Part shown: positions 17,086 to 26,338 of the stretch, piece after piece
How positions within the stretch are numbered: position 1 is the stretch's first letter
Layout: every line of letters begins with the position of its first letter
Source of the DNA: Terrimonas_B sp041743125
GTDB taxonomy: Bacteria; Bacteroidota; Bacteroidia; Chitinophagales; Chitinophagaceae
Assembly: GCA_041743125.1 (NCBI GenBank)
Contig: JBGTNK010000310.1
Location: 1 to 30,362 of the forward strand
Reading direction: 5' to 3'
DNA length: 30,362 bases
Notes under the pieces: model-generated
What the model saw: the letters and a program-made list of their open reading frames with translations, nothing else
Told to the model about the DNA's origin: nothing
Database searches by the model: none
Translations under genes and position numbers: made by a program

Positions 17086-18672
17086 ATGACTGAAAAAATA
17101 CTGATCCTCGATTTTGGTTCCCAATACACCCAACTAATTGCCCGTGCTGTCAGAGAAGCAAATGTTTATTGTGAGATAATCCCCTATCTGAAACCTTTTG
17201 TTTTTGAGCCGGGCTTAAAGGGCATAATACTTTCCGGTTCTCCCTGTTCTGTAAATGAAGAAAATGCTCCGGATGTAAATGTGGAGGCTTTTATAAAAAA
17301 GGTGCCGGTGCTGGGCATATGTTATGGTGCGCAGCTTGCTGCTAAGCGCTACGGAGGCCTGGTAGAAAAAAGTGACAAAAGAGAATATGGACGTGCCCGC
17401 TTGCACCTGAAAAAATCTGATCCATTATTAAAAGATGTTTCGGAACAAAGCCAGGCCTGGATGAGCCATAGCGATACGATAAAAAGGTTACCGGAAAATT
17501 TTGAACTATTGGCTGATACGGAAAGTATTCCCGTTGCCGCATTTAAAAAATCTGCAGATGAAACTCAGGCAAAAGAAAATATGGCTCAGGAATCTGAACC
17601 CGGTTCTGCCTCTTCATTTCCTTTGTACGGAGTTCAATTTCACCCGGAAGTTTATCACACCACAGAAGGCAAAAAAGTGATCAATAATTTTTTGATCAAT
17701 ATCTGCCATTGCCTGCAGGATTGGACGCCGGCACATTTTATTACTGATTCCGTGGAGTTATTAAAAAAACAGATCGGAAACAGGAAAGTGGTGATGGCAT
17801 TGAGTGGCGGGGTGGATTCTACTGTGGCTGCTACCCTGATCCATAAGGCTATTGGTGACAGGCTTTCAGGAATTTTTGTTGATAACGGCGTATTAAGAAA
17901 AAATGAATTTGAAACCGTATTAAAAACTTACGCTCAGTTAGGATTGAATGTAAAGGGGATTGATGCCAGGCAGCGATTTTATGATGGACTGGCAGGCAAG
18001 GAAGATCCCGAAGCCAAGCGAAAAGTGATCGGAAGTTTGTTTATTGATATTTTCCAGGAAGAAGCAAAAAAAATTGAGGGTGTAGGGTTGCTGGGGCAGG
18101 GTACTATTTATCCTGATGTGATTGAAAGTGTTTCTGTTCATGGACCATCGGTAAATATAAAATCCCACCATAATGTTGGGGGCCTTCCTGAACACCTGCA
18201 CCTGGAATTAGTAGAACCCCTGCGATCCCTTTTTAAAGATGAAGTAAGAAAAGTAGGCCGGGAATTAGGAATTCCATCTGAAATGATCAATCGCCACCCA
18301 TTTCCTGGTCCCGGACTTGCAATCCGCATATTGGGGGAAGTAACTGAGGAAAAGGTACAATTGTTGCAAGAAGCAGACCATATTTATGTTAAAGGCTTAA
18401 AAGACCAGCAATTGTATGCAACTATCTGGCAGGCAGGTGCAATCTTGCTACCGGTAAAAAGCGTAGGCGTGATGGGGGATGAAAGAACATATGAGTTTAC
18501 ACTGGCCTTGAGAGCAGTAACAAGTGTAGATGGTATGACAGCAGATTGGTCTCATTTGCCCTATGAATTTCTGGCAAATATTTCCAATGAAATTATTAAT
18601 AATGTAAAAGGGATCAACCGGGTTGTTTATGATATCAGCAGTAAACCACCGGCTACAATTGAATGGGAATAA
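17086..18672 (+). CDS. guaA: GMP synthase (glutamine-hydrolysing)
   Basis: The enzyme converts XMP, glutamine and ATP to GMP in the final step of guanine nucleotide synthesis. It has 528 residues. The class I glutamine amidotransferase domain carries nucleophile Cys79 in GICYGAQ, with His186 and Glu188 in GVQFHPEV. The ATP-pyrophosphatase domain carries the P-loop SGGVDST at 240-246. The C-terminal dimerisation domain includes HPFPGPGLAIRILGE and ends in PPATIEWE, the usual terminus. Between strand VAAF and GVQFHPEV lies a Glu/Ser-rich insertion of about 20 residues (around 156-177) not found in the E. coli enzyme. The element TACCTTCG at 17073-17080, 5 nt before the ATG, resembles a -7 box and would give a leaderless or nearly leaderless mRNA, but no matching -33 box is seen. 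Confidence 0.97.
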   Translation: MTEKILILDFGSQYTQLIARAVREANVYCEIIPYLKPFVFEPGLKGIILSGSPCSVNEENAPDVNVEAFIKKVPVLGICYGAQLAAKRYGGLVEKSDKREYGRARLHLKKSDPLLKDVSEQSQAWMSHSDTIKRLPENFELLADTESIPVAAFKKSADETQAKENMAQESEPGSASSFPLYGVQFHPEVYHTTEGKKVINNFLINICHCLQDWTPAHFITDSVELLKKQIGNRKVVMALSGGVDSTVAATLIHKAIGDRLSGIFVDNGVLRKNEFETVLKTYAQLGLNVKGIDARQRFYDGLAGKEDPEAKRKVIGSLFIDIFQEEAKKIEGVGLLGQGTIYPDVIESVSVHGPSVNIKSHHNVGGLPEHLHLELVEPLRSLFKDEVRKVGRELGIPSEMINRHPFPGPGLAIRILGEVTEEKVQLLQEADHIYVKGLKDQQLYATIWQAGAILLPVKSVGVMGDERTYEFTLALRAVTSVDGMTADWSHLPYEFLANISNEIINNVKGINRVVYDISSKPPATIEWE

Positions 18673-18681
18673 TTAACCCTT

Positions 18682-18713
18682 GTTGGTATAGGATCAGTAA
18701 AAATTTTACCAAC
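18682..18713 (+). repeat. Inverted repeat in the guaA-binding protein spacer
   Basis: The arms GTTGGTA and TACCAAC (7 bp) enclose 18 nt. Inside, GTAAAA and TTTTAC form a competing 6-bp hairpin. It occupies most of the 55-bp gap between guaA and the next gene. It could be an mRNA-processing hairpin or an attenuator. There is no clean T run, so a full terminator is unlikely. Confidence 0.35.
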
Positions 18714-18727
18714 GGCTAAAAAAGAAA

Positions 18728-19909
18728 ATGATGAAGAAATCTTTCCTGGTGCTTAGTGTATTGTTGGTTGCAGCTTTTATCTCAAAGGCACAGCAAGATT
18801 CAGCGATAAAAAAAAATAAAATTGCCATATTTGCCCCCTTATATCTTGATTCCGCATTCGATGACAACAATGAGTATAAATATGCAAAAAATGTTTTTCC
18901 AAAATTCATAAACTCTGGTCTTGAATTTTATGAAGGAGCAACAATAGCCCTTGACTCGCTTAATAAAGAAGGTGTGAAGCTGGAAGTTTTTATTTATGAT
19001 ACAAGATCGGCCACCAAAACCCTGCAACAACAATTAAACAGTCCTGAATTAAGAGATGTTTCCGTCATCATTGCCAACTGCAGTTCAAATGAAGTGAGAC
19101 TATTATCAGAAACTGCGTTAAAGAAAAAAATTCCAATTATAAATACTACAGTGCCTAATGATGCCGGCACTTCTGCCAATCCCTATTTTATTATGCTGAA
19201 CCCAACATTGAGAACACAATGTGAGGGCATCTATAATTTTGTTCAAAAATACTATGCCATTAACCCTGTTGTCGTTTTCAGGAGAAAAGGAGGAATTGAC
19301 AACCCGATAAAAGAGATCTTTACGGAGTACAGTAAAAGAACAACAGACCTGCCGTTAAAAATAAAATACGTTGAACTCAGTAATAATTTTACATCGGACC
19401 AACTAATACCTCACCTGTCATCAGACCGCAGTACCCTCTGCATTGCAGGAAGCCTCGATATTAATTTTGGAAAAAACCTGGCATCTCAACTTGCTTCCAT
19501 TAATAAACAATACCCGCTTACCATTATAGGAATGCCTACATGGGAAAGCATAAAAGATTTTTCGAAACCGGAATTTAAAGGGCTTGAAATAATTTACAGC
19601 ACGCCCTTTAACAACATTAAAACGGATAAGATTAGCCAGGGCATTGCTACGCAATTTAACAACACCATGTATGCAAGACCCAGCGATATGGTTTACCGGG
19701 GTTATGAGGTAACCTGGAAATTTGCAAAATTGCTATTAAAATACGGTAACGATCTTGCTTCCAACCTGGGTAATAAGCTAGACAATGTTTTTACCGACTT
19801 CGACATTCAACCGGTCATCAATCGGAAAAACATGGAGCTGGACTATTTTGAAAACAAAAATTTATACTTTCTTAAATGGCAGGATGGCATCATCCGTACA
19901 GTAAACTGA
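18728..19909 (+). CDS. Periplasmic type I binding-protein-fold protein
   Basis: A 393-residue protein with a Sec-type signal peptide (MMKKSFLVLSVLLVAAFISKAQ, cleavage near residue 22). The mature part follows the leucine/isoleucine-binding (type I periplasmic-binding) plan. It begins NKIAIFAPLYLDSAFDD, continues with FYEGATIALDSLNKEGVKLEVFIYDTRS (the usual 'G..lA.d.lN..G' ligand-domain helix) and has alternating strands DVSVIIANCSSNEVRLLSE and KKKIPIINTTVPNDAG. A late segment, MYARPSDMVYRGYEVTWKFAKLLLKYG, matches the family's 'P...a..gYda' helix. No ABC permease or ATPase lies alongside, so it is an orphan binding protein, perhaps a sensor or envelope-associated subunit. It lies 55 bp after guaA on the same strand, so cotranscription is plausible. 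Confidence 0.75.
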   Translation: MMKKSFLVLSVLLVAAFISKAQQDSAIKKNKIAIFAPLYLDSAFDDNNEYKYAKNVFPKFINSGLEFYEGATIALDSLNKEGVKLEVFIYDTRSATKTLQQQLNSPELRDVSVIIANCSSNEVRLLSETALKKKIPIINTTVPNDAGTSANPYFIMLNPTLRTQCEGIYNFVQKYYAINPVVVFRRKGGIDNPIKEIFTEYSKRTTDLPLKIKYVELSNNFTSDQLIPHLSSDRSTLCIAGSLDINFGKNLASQLASINKQYPLTIIGMPTWESIKDFSKPEFKGLEIIYSTPFNNIKTDKISQGIATQFNNTMYARPSDMVYRGYEVTWKFAKLLLKYGNDLASNLGNKLDNVFTDFDIQPVINRKNMELDYFENKNLYFLKWQDGIIRTVN

Positions 19910-19918
19910 CCAGGTCCT

Positions 19919-19941
19919 GCTGATAAGCATCAATTTTTTTT
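19919..19941 (+). terminator. Weak terminator-like hairpin and T run
   Basis: TGCT GATA AGCA is followed by TCAA and eight T. The stem is only 4 bp, so termination would be inefficient. It sits between the converging binding-protein and A2M genes and overlaps the A2M stop. Confidence 0.4.
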
Positions 19942-22900
19942 ATTGTGTTATCCTTATTATGCCGGCGCCATGGTAGGAATGATACTCCCCGTTGTACATG
20001 GCGTCTGCACTTACTGGTCCCATTTTAAATTTTCCAGGTGATACTGCCCGCACTGCATAATAATAAGTTTGCTTATTTTTTTGCAAATCAACAAAAAGAT
20101 GAAGCCTGTCATCCCTCACATCCACGGCCGTAGGTGCTGAGGCATCTTTTATCCAATCCATGCCTGGAATGTCTTTGGTCCGGGGATTTTCAATTTCAAA
20201 TCCCGCCGGCAACAAATCAGTAATCACCACATTTTCGATAATAGTTGAAAAGGATTTTTCCAGGGTGATCTGCACAATGATCAGCTCATTTTGCTTAAAC
20301 TCATTGCCAGGTAGAGGTTTACCAAATCGGTCAAAAAAACTTTTTCTCACTTTCAGGTAACTGTCCTCTTCTTTGTAACTTCCACTGGCACTAATGCCTT
20401 CTGCTTGCCAGAAATAATAAATTATGCCTTTCCCTTTTGTGGTTATTTCAACGTCGGTTCCTTTCAATGCCAACTTATCAGCTTTCCACTGTCCTCCATC
20501 TACTTTGGCCACAAACTTTCCATTTGCTTTTATTTCCGCTGTTGCAGTCGTATTATTCGTTGCTCTTGCCAGTTTACCCAATGCCAGCACGGCGAATGAC
20601 CTTTCCTGCGTACTCAGCCATTGGCGTGTCTTTAATTTATTACTTACATGCTTTGCCATCACAGGTATTTGAGCATTGCCAGGATCAACATCAATCAGGG
20701 CATTCAAAGCAATAGCTTCATCCCGAACATCGGAATAATAACTTCCTCCTGTTTGAGGTACCGATTCTTCGCCTGCAAATGTGGATGGCAACAAGGAAAC
20801 AAATGATTTTTTGTCACCGGCAGTTGCATAGGCTGCAGATAATAAATACCGGCTATCCAAAGCGAGGATTTCGGGCCTGGCTTTATAATAATTCATGGCC
20901 GGAACATTGGTGCGGCCGGCCAGGGACAGTACATACAATCCGTACGCTACTTCTTTAGGAGCTATTTTCTTATTCTGTGTGCGGTTGTAATAATAAATTA
21001 TCGTTTCTTTATTTTTCAACCGGTTGCTGATATAACTTAACATGGTTTCCAATAAACTATTGTCAACATCAAAACCCGCCTTTCTTGCTTCCAGTAAAAA
21101 ATGAGCTGAATATATAGTAGTCCACCAATCTTCCTTCCCTTGCCCGTCCCATAGCGTAATCGATCCATTGTAAAGCTGCCGCATTTTTATTTTTCTTATC
21201 GCTTCAAGGATATTGCTATTTGCATTGAATTCACGGCTGCTGTTCTTAGATACAAGGCTGGCCATATCTCCATAGTATAATTGAGAAAATGCCGCTGATA
21301 CCACTTGCTCCGTACATCCGTACGGATATTGTAATAAATAACGGAGTTGCTCACCCCATTCCAGAACGGGTGAACGACTTACAGATAAACTATAATCAGT
21401 ACTTCCAGCCAAAAAATCACCCAGGCCGATGTTCAGTTTCTGCGACGAACCGCCATTGACAGATCCGCTTCCGGTGATTTTTTGAAGGGTTGAAGGGGGA
21501 CGAACAGAAATTTCGGTGATGTCTTCAAAATTTTCACCCAAACCATTAACGCTGATCTTCACTTTACCAAGGCCTAATGCTGAATTAGCAACCACACTAA
21601 ATGTTGCTTTTCCTTCACTTTTCGCGTTCAGTGTCAGGCCCTGCTTATTTGCACCCATTACTTGTATTGATCCATCCGTATTGATGCTGGCTGTTACATT
21701 TCCTTTTTTATCAGTTGTATTGCTAAGAGATACCGGAACAAGTACGGTATCACCGGGGCTTAAAAACCTTGGCAGTGCAGCACTGATCACAATGGGATCC
21801 GCCACTGTCATAGTTTTGTCCGCAGCGCCAAAATTCCGGCCTTTATATGAAACGGCCATCAGGCGGATCTCTCCGCTAAATTGTGGTATATTAAATTCGA
21901 AGTCAGCTTCACCATTTCCATTCGCTTTTTTAATACCGCTCCAATAGCTTACTACTTTAATTCTTTTCGCCGGCATAGGATTCACTCTTTTATCCATGCT
22001 TAATTCACCGTCACCACCCGTACTGCTTAGTCTTGCTCTTACCTCAGCAAACAACAATGGATAAAGATTATAGGCCGAAACCTGCAACGCTCTTTTCTGA
22101 TAAAAATATTGATAAGGATCAGGTGTTTTGAAATCCGACACTTGTAATACACCATTATCCACTGCTGACAAGGTTACATAACTTCCCGGAGTAGCTTTTA
22201 CCTTTACTTTCTGCTGGGTTTTGGAGCGAACCGATTGTTGAGATACAATCTCCATTTCTATCTTTCTACTTTTCTCTTCTACATTTACGTTCTTAAATCC
22301 ATGTGCTACCGTTAGCGGAATATCTGACACCTCGTGGGGTTTTATTAAAGTAGCAGTGATGTATACATTAGGCAAATGTTCGCCGGTGAGTTTCAGATCA
22401 AGACTTGCATTCCGGTTACTGACATCAGCATATTGATAGGATAATACATGATCCGTTTCCATTGTCACCAGCATTTTGCCATTGAAAGGTGTTTTAAATA
22501 ATGCCTTTACTTCATGGCCACTTAAGTAAGATTTTTTATCCAATTCAATTTCAATATTTCCCTCATTGTTCACTTCAAATGAATTGTTGTTGCCTCCCCA
22601 ATTACCATAACTGTAAAAAATTCTGCTCACATAATTGTTTGATCCTGGCCGATAAATTCTGAGTTCGTAGTCGCCCGGGGAACGGGGAATAAACGAATAA
22701 ACTGTATTGTTGCCGACGCTAACCTGGTTTTCAACAACCATCTTGTCTTCTTTTTGTGAGTCATATCGGAAATACCTGCCACTTTTAGTAAGTACAGTTC
22801 TGTATTCGTGTTTTATAACCTGAATTTTTGCCGTAGAGTTAGTTATACTTCCTTCTTTATTTACTGACACCAATTGAAATTTGACTGGCTGATTAAGCGG

Positions 22901-25345
22901 GTAATAAAAAAACCAATCGTGTTTTATACCGTAAAAAACATCTTGTGTAAATATATCAACTGAAGTGGCCCGGCTTACCGGCCTCCCGGTTTCATCAAAA
23001 ACGGTGGTATAAAAATCAGATTGTACCAAGCCCATATTACTATAAATCGCCGGCACTGTATATGATTCGGAAGCATTGCCTTCTGCATCAGTTTTCCCTT
23101 CTTTTATTTGCTTATCGAAAAAGCTATTCTGGTTGGCCAGACTAAATTCGAAATCCTTAAATTTTTCCGGCGCAAATGCTTTTTGTTTTACCTGAATTTC
23201 CAATTCATAATTCCTGTTGGCAGCCGGAGGTCCAAAAAAATTCATGGCATTAATGGATAAGTTAGTGGACTCTCCCGTTTTCAGGAACTCCTTATCCAGT
23301 TTTGTTTGTACACGGATTCTATCCGGAACAAATTCTTCAACCGAAAAATTTTTTGCTTCCAGCAAAATATCATTCGACGTATAAACTTCCAGGGTGTAAC
23401 TGCCAGTGATAGCTGAAGAGGAAATATCAATTTCTCCTGCTACCGATCCTTCCTCATTGAGATTTTTTCGAAATGCTTTTAACTCTTTCCCATTGGGCAT
23501 AAGGAATTTCATTTTCAGGGGAACATCACCCGGCGAATGCCATTGCCTGTCCCGAATTATAACAGAGAAGTTTATTTTTTCTCCCGGCCGGTAAATATCT
23601 CTCTCTGCATATATAAAAGCATCGAAACCTGTGCTATTATTTCTTTTGCCACCTACCTCAAACCTGGACGTATTGACTCTTGTACTATTAAATGGCAGGA
23701 AATTAAAATCATCAGCGCTTTTTGCAATTACCAGGGCGGGTTTAAAACCGGCAAAATCCTTTTTTGAAAAGGCGATCTCAGCTACTCCATCCCTGTTAGT
23801 AGCTCCCGTACCAATCAACTGATTATTGGCTGAATAAACGGTAATATTGGCACCAACAAGCGGTAAAGCCGTTTTGATAGAATTTGCAAATACAAATATT
23901 TTATCCTGCCCTTCCTTTGTGATTAATCCAATATCAGATAAAGAAACAAAGCGGCTATCTCTTATCCAATAATCATCAACAGAGCGGATGACCAGGTGAT
24001 ATATTCCTTTAAAATCAAGTAGCCGGTCTTCAATTTGGGAAAGGTTAAAAAGCCTGCCGGAGCCATTTCCAGGCAAAGAGGCCGTCTCTATTTCTTTTTC
24101 ATATATCACATCTCCCAGCATAGCATCATTATTATCCTCTTCATAATAATCTCCCTCACTCCCTCCCTGGTAATTGCTGTGGACAGCTCTCGTTTCCTGC
24201 GGATAATATCCGGATCGTTGAGACAACAACAGATTATTCTCATAGATTTTTGAAAGAATGAGCTTCACCCGGGGCACATTGGTTATTTGCACTTCAAGAT
24301 TATTGCCTCCTTTCTTTGACAAGTATATCGCTTTGCTATTGGTAAACCGGATATTGGCTTCCAAATCACCAAATACCACGTTGCCCCTGTATTCCTCTTT
24401 TAACACCCCGCCAATTTTACCACGGAGGCCTTTTGAAATCATCAGCATGTAACTTTTTTCAGTATCAAATTGACTACTGCGAATAGTAAAACCATTCTCA
24501 TTCAATTCAGTAGTGAAGGGCAATTCTTTATCAAACTTCAGAAAAGACTTGACGCTTTCGTTTATGAGTTGTTGATTGGTGGTTACTTTTACAATTCCTT
24601 CTACGCCGTCATGCTGGGATTCTATATTTTGGATATTCAATACATAGGGTGATGAAATGATTAAAGATGCGGTAATGGGATTTATCAATGCATTATTTCC
24701 TTTCGCAGGTTTCAAGCCTTTATCAATAATAATTCGTGTTTGAAAGTCCCTGTCTTCCGTTTTTAGCCCAATGATCCGGACAGATATCTTATGACTTGGT
24801 GAAATTGTGATCAAAGAAAAATCCATTTTCTTCCCTTCCACTTCTATTTTCAACTTTTCTTTTATTTCCTGCGGATTAACAGCATAATTAAAATAAAGAT
24901 CTGCCTGGGGTATGGCGGAGGTGTTGGTTTCTCCTATCCAGGTTACACTTGAATTCTCAAGCAAAAGACCCGGTGTATGAAAATTAATTTTATCGTCATT
25001 CTTTATATCATTGTATTTGCTGAATTTCAGGACAGCCTTCATCACCTTTGCTTTGTAATCAGTTGCTGGCCGTAAAGGTTCAGCTGGAGAAAAAATTAAT
25101 TGATCTGGACTGTCCCAACGAAATTTTCCTTTTATGGCCGGCTCAAAGGACACATAATCCGCCGAATCCCAGGCATTCAGCATAGAATCCTTTACCAAAC
25201 TTTGGTTAAACCGAAAAATCAGATTACCCAGTACAGGCACTTCATCCCTGGCATTGGTATAAGAAAGGCTTACAGTATTTTTATTACAGGCTGGCAAAAA
25301 AATGATTCCCGAGATAAGCAGGATAACTATGAATTTGATACGCAT
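19940..25345 (-). CDS. Bacterial alpha-2-macroglobulin lipoprotein
   Basis: An 1801-residue giant of the bacterial alpha-2-macroglobulin family (E. coli YfhM type), which traps attacking proteases in the periplasm. The lipobox LPAC places Cys20 as the lipid anchor. The N-terminal half is a chain of macroglobulin domains; DIYRPGEKINFSVIIRD near residue 583 is a classic MG-domain strand. The A2M core has VVSYWSG..GEADFEFNIPQFSGEIRLMAVSYKG at about 1125-1175. The thioester domain carries YPYGCTEQ with Cys1344 and Gln1347, so the covalent trap is intact. WDGQGKEDWWTTIYSAHFLLEARKAGFDVD follows, as in other thioester domains. The C-terminal 110 residues resemble the family's last domain. The gene stands head to head with pbpC. 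E. coli pairs these genes too, suggesting a shared role in guarding and repairing the wall. Confidence 0.93.
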   Translation of the reverse strand: MRIKFIVILLISGIIFLPACNKNTVSLSYTNARDEVPVLGNLIFRFNQSLVKDSMLNAWDSADYVSFEPAIKGKFRWDSPDQLIFSPAEPLRPATDYKAKVMKAVLKFSKYNDIKNDDKINFHTPGLLLENSSVTWIGETNTSAIPQADLYFNYAVNPQEIKEKLKIEVEGKKMDFSLITISPSHKISVRIIGLKTEDRDFQTRIIIDKGLKPAKGNNALINPITASLIISSPYVLNIQNIESQHDGVEGIVKVTTNQQLINESVKSFLKFDKELPFTTELNENGFTIRSSQFDTEKSYMLMISKGLRGKIGGVLKEEYRGNVVFGDLEANIRFTNSKAIYLSKKGGNNLEVQITNVPRVKLILSKIYENNLLLSQRSGYYPQETRAVHSNYQGGSEGDYYEEDNNDAMLGDVIYEKEIETASLPGNGSGRLFNLSQIEDRLLDFKGIYHLVIRSVDDYWIRDSRFVSLSDIGLITKEGQDKIFVFANSIKTALPLVGANITVYSANNQLIGTGATNRDGVAEIAFSKKDFAGFKPALVIAKSADDFNFLPFNSTRVNTSRFEVGGKRNNSTGFDAFIYAERDIYRPGEKINFSVIIRDRQWHSPGDVPLKMKFLMPNGKELKAFRKNLNEEGSVAGEIDISSSAITGSYTLEVYTSNDILLEAKNFSVEEFVPDRIRVQTKLDKEFLKTGESTNLSINAMNFFGPPAANRNYELEIQVKQKAFAPEKFKDFEFSLANQNSFFDKQIKEGKTDAEGNASESYTVPAIYSNMGLVQSDFYTTVFDETGRPVSRATSVDIFTQDVFYGIKHDWFFYYPLNQPVKFQLVSVNKEGSITNSTAKIQVIKHEYRTVLTKSGRYFRYDSQKEDKMVVENQVSVGNNTVYSFIPRSPGDYELRIYRPGSNNYVSRIFYSYGNWGGNNNSFEVNNEGNIEIELDKKSYLSGHEVKALFKTPFNGKMLVTMETDHVLSYQYADVSNRNASLDLKLTGEHLPNVYITATLIKPHEVSDIPLTVAHGFKNVNVEEKSRKIEMEIVSQQSVRSKTQQKVKVKATPGSYVTLSAVDNGVLQVSDFKTPDPYQYFYQKRALQVSAYNLYPLLFAEVRARLSSTGGDGELSMDKRVNPMPAKRIKVVSYWSGIKKANGNGEADFEFNIPQFSGEIRLMAVSYKGRNFGAADKTMTVADPIVISAALPRFLSPGDTVLVPVSLSNTTDKKGNVTASINTDGSIQVMGANKQGLTLNAKSEGKATFSVVANSALGLGKVKISVNGLGENFEDITEISVRPPSTLQKITGSGSVNGGSSQKLNIGLGDFLAGSTDYSLSVSRSPVLEWGEQLRYLLQYPYGCTEQVVSAAFSQLYYGDMASLVSKNSSREFNANSNILEAIRKIKMRQLYNGSITLWDGQGKEDWWTTIYSAHFLLEARKAGFDVDNSLLETMLSYISNRLKNKETIIYYYNRTQNKKIAPKEVAYGLYVLSLAGRTNVPAMNYYKARPEILALDSRYLLSAAYATAGDKKSFVSLLPSTFAGEESVPQTGGSYYSDVRDEAIALNALIDVDPGNAQIPVMAKHVSNKLKTRQWLSTQERSFAVLALGKLARATNNTTATAEIKANGKFVAKVDGGQWKADKLALKGTDVEITTKGKGIIYYFWQAEGISASGSYKEEDSYLKVRKSFFDRFGKPLPGNEFKQNELIIVQITLEKSFSTIIENVVITDLLPAGFEIENPRTKDIPGMDWIKDASAPTAVDVRDDRLHLFVDLQKNKQTYYYAVRAVSPGKFKMGPVSADAMYNGEYHSYHGAGIIRITQ

Positions 25346-25664
25346 ATACTACTTAGTTAGCTGTTAGTTTATAAATAGAAGATAAAGAAATTAGGTGAAC
25401 CAAAAAATTTGAGAATGGATCCTCGTTACGCAGATAACCTGTTTCTAAAAAACAAAAACAGTTTCTTTGAAACCAGATAAGTTAAGGAGGTATGTCTTTT
25501 GGTGGCCGGGAAAGGTCTGCAATTTCCATAAAAAGACCGTGAGGAATTTGAATATTAAATTAACACAGAAATGAAAGTGTTGACTTATTCAAGTAGATAA
25601 ATATTTGTTAAGTGAATCCGGACAGGTATGCCATACTTTGAAAGTATGGCATATCTTCATAATT
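25346..25664. other. Intergenic region upstream of A2M and the RAYT gene
   Basis: About 319 bp with no credible gene. It holds the A2M promoter (not clearly recognisable), a patch of nested short inverted repeats (CTGTTT with AAACAG at 25439-25461, and GTTTC TTT GAAAC at 25461-25473), and the perfect palindrome at 25627-25653. Confidence 0.6.
25627..25653. repeat. Perfect 27-nt palindrome before the RAYT gene (REP-like element)
   Basis: TATGCCATACTTT and AAAGTATGGCATA are exact reverse complements over 13 bp with a single central base. It ends 11 bp before the transposase ATG. REP-associated tyrosine transposases recognise hairpins of this sort flanking or near their gene. I saw no second copy of the motif in the window. 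Confidence 0.85.
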
Positions 25665-26252
25665 ATGAATTTTTTCGAAAATGAACTATACCATATTTAT
25701 AACAGGGGCAATAACCAGCAGCAAATATTTTTTAAGCCGGACAACTATCTGTACTTTTTAAGGAATGTCAGAAAGTTCCTTTTCCCTCACTGTGATATTA
25801 TATCCTTTTGCCTTATGCCTAATCATTTTCACTTTTTGATTAATGCAGACAAAAGAACAATTTCGACAAAATCGATTGCAGATAAAGAAAAAAATATACT
25901 CTCAGAAGGTATAAGAATGCTTTTAAGCTCTTATACACAGGCTATAAATAAACAGAATAAAACGACTGGTTCACTTTTTCAGCAGAACACAAAAGCCAAA
26001 GCAATCGCAAAGGGAAGCAATCAATATGACCTTTTATGTTTTCATTACATTCATCAAAACCCGATGAAAGCTAATTTGGTTGAAAAAATGGAAGACTGGG
26101 AATATTCCTCATTCAGAGACTATTGCGCTTTTAGAAAGGGGACTTTATGCAACCAGGAAATGGCTATAAAACTTCTTGAAATAAACAAGGAAACCTTTTA
26201 TAAAGATTCTTATAGAATTATTAATGAAGACGAAATGAAAAATATTTTTTGA
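25665..26252 (+). CDS. REP-associated tyrosine transposase (RAYT), IS200-like HUH nuclease
   Basis: A 195-residue Y1-transposase-like nuclease. It opens ELYHIYNRGNNQQQIFF, the standard RAYT start. It carries the HUH metal site as PNHFHFL (His54 and His56) and the helix LLSSYTQAINKQNKTTGSLFQ with catalytic Tyr90. It ends with the YIHQNPMKANLV and DWEYSSFRDYCA motifs typical of the family. These enzymes nick and join single-stranded DNA at palindromic REP sequences and are usually single-copy, domesticated chromosomal genes. I chose ATG 25665; a TTG 60 bp upstream would translate through the palindrome. The gene looks more A+T-rich than its neighbours by eye. It lies in the gap between A2M and pbpC. 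Confidence 0.9.
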   Translation: MNFFENELYHIYNRGNNQQQIFFKPDNYLYFLRNVRKFLFPHCDIISFCLMPNHFHFLINADKRTISTKSIADKEKNILSEGIRMLLSSYTQAINKQNKTTGSLFQQNTKAKAIAKGSNQYDLLCFHYIHQNPMKANLVEKMEDWEYSSFRDYCAFRKGTLCNQEMAIKLLEINKETFYKDSYRIINEDEMKNIF

Positions 26253-26255
26253 GAT

Positions 26256-26273
26256 CCGGGAATACCCGGTTTT
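26256..26273 (+). terminator. Hairpin and T run after the RAYT gene
   Basis: CCGGG AATA CCCGG followed by TTTT begins 4 bp after the RAYT stop. It is a short but G+C-rich stem with a stable tetraloop. It may terminate the RAYT transcript or be part of the element's right-end structure. Confidence 0.55.
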
Positions 26274-26299
26274 AAACTGTTACATTACTCTTAAGGCAA

Positions 26300-26327
26300 G
26301 GGTGTCACGGCTTGAAGCCCGCCACCC
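26300..26327. repeat. Imperfect palindrome between the RAYT gene and pbpC
   Basis: GGGTG and CACCC form an outer stem, and GGCTT G AAGCC forms an inner 5-bp palindrome. An internal loop separates them. REP elements have this kind of bulged stem, so it may be the right-hand substrate of the RAYT enzyme. It ends 11 bp before the pbpC ATG, where it could also affect translation. Confidence 0.4.
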
Positions 26328-26338
26328 CAATAACGATA

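Noticed and set aside
25484..25539. Small reading frame starting ATG 25492 after a perfect AAGGAGG
   Set aside because: Only 16 codons, the Shine-Dalgarno-like run is 1 nt from the ATG, and Bacteroidota rarely use such sites.
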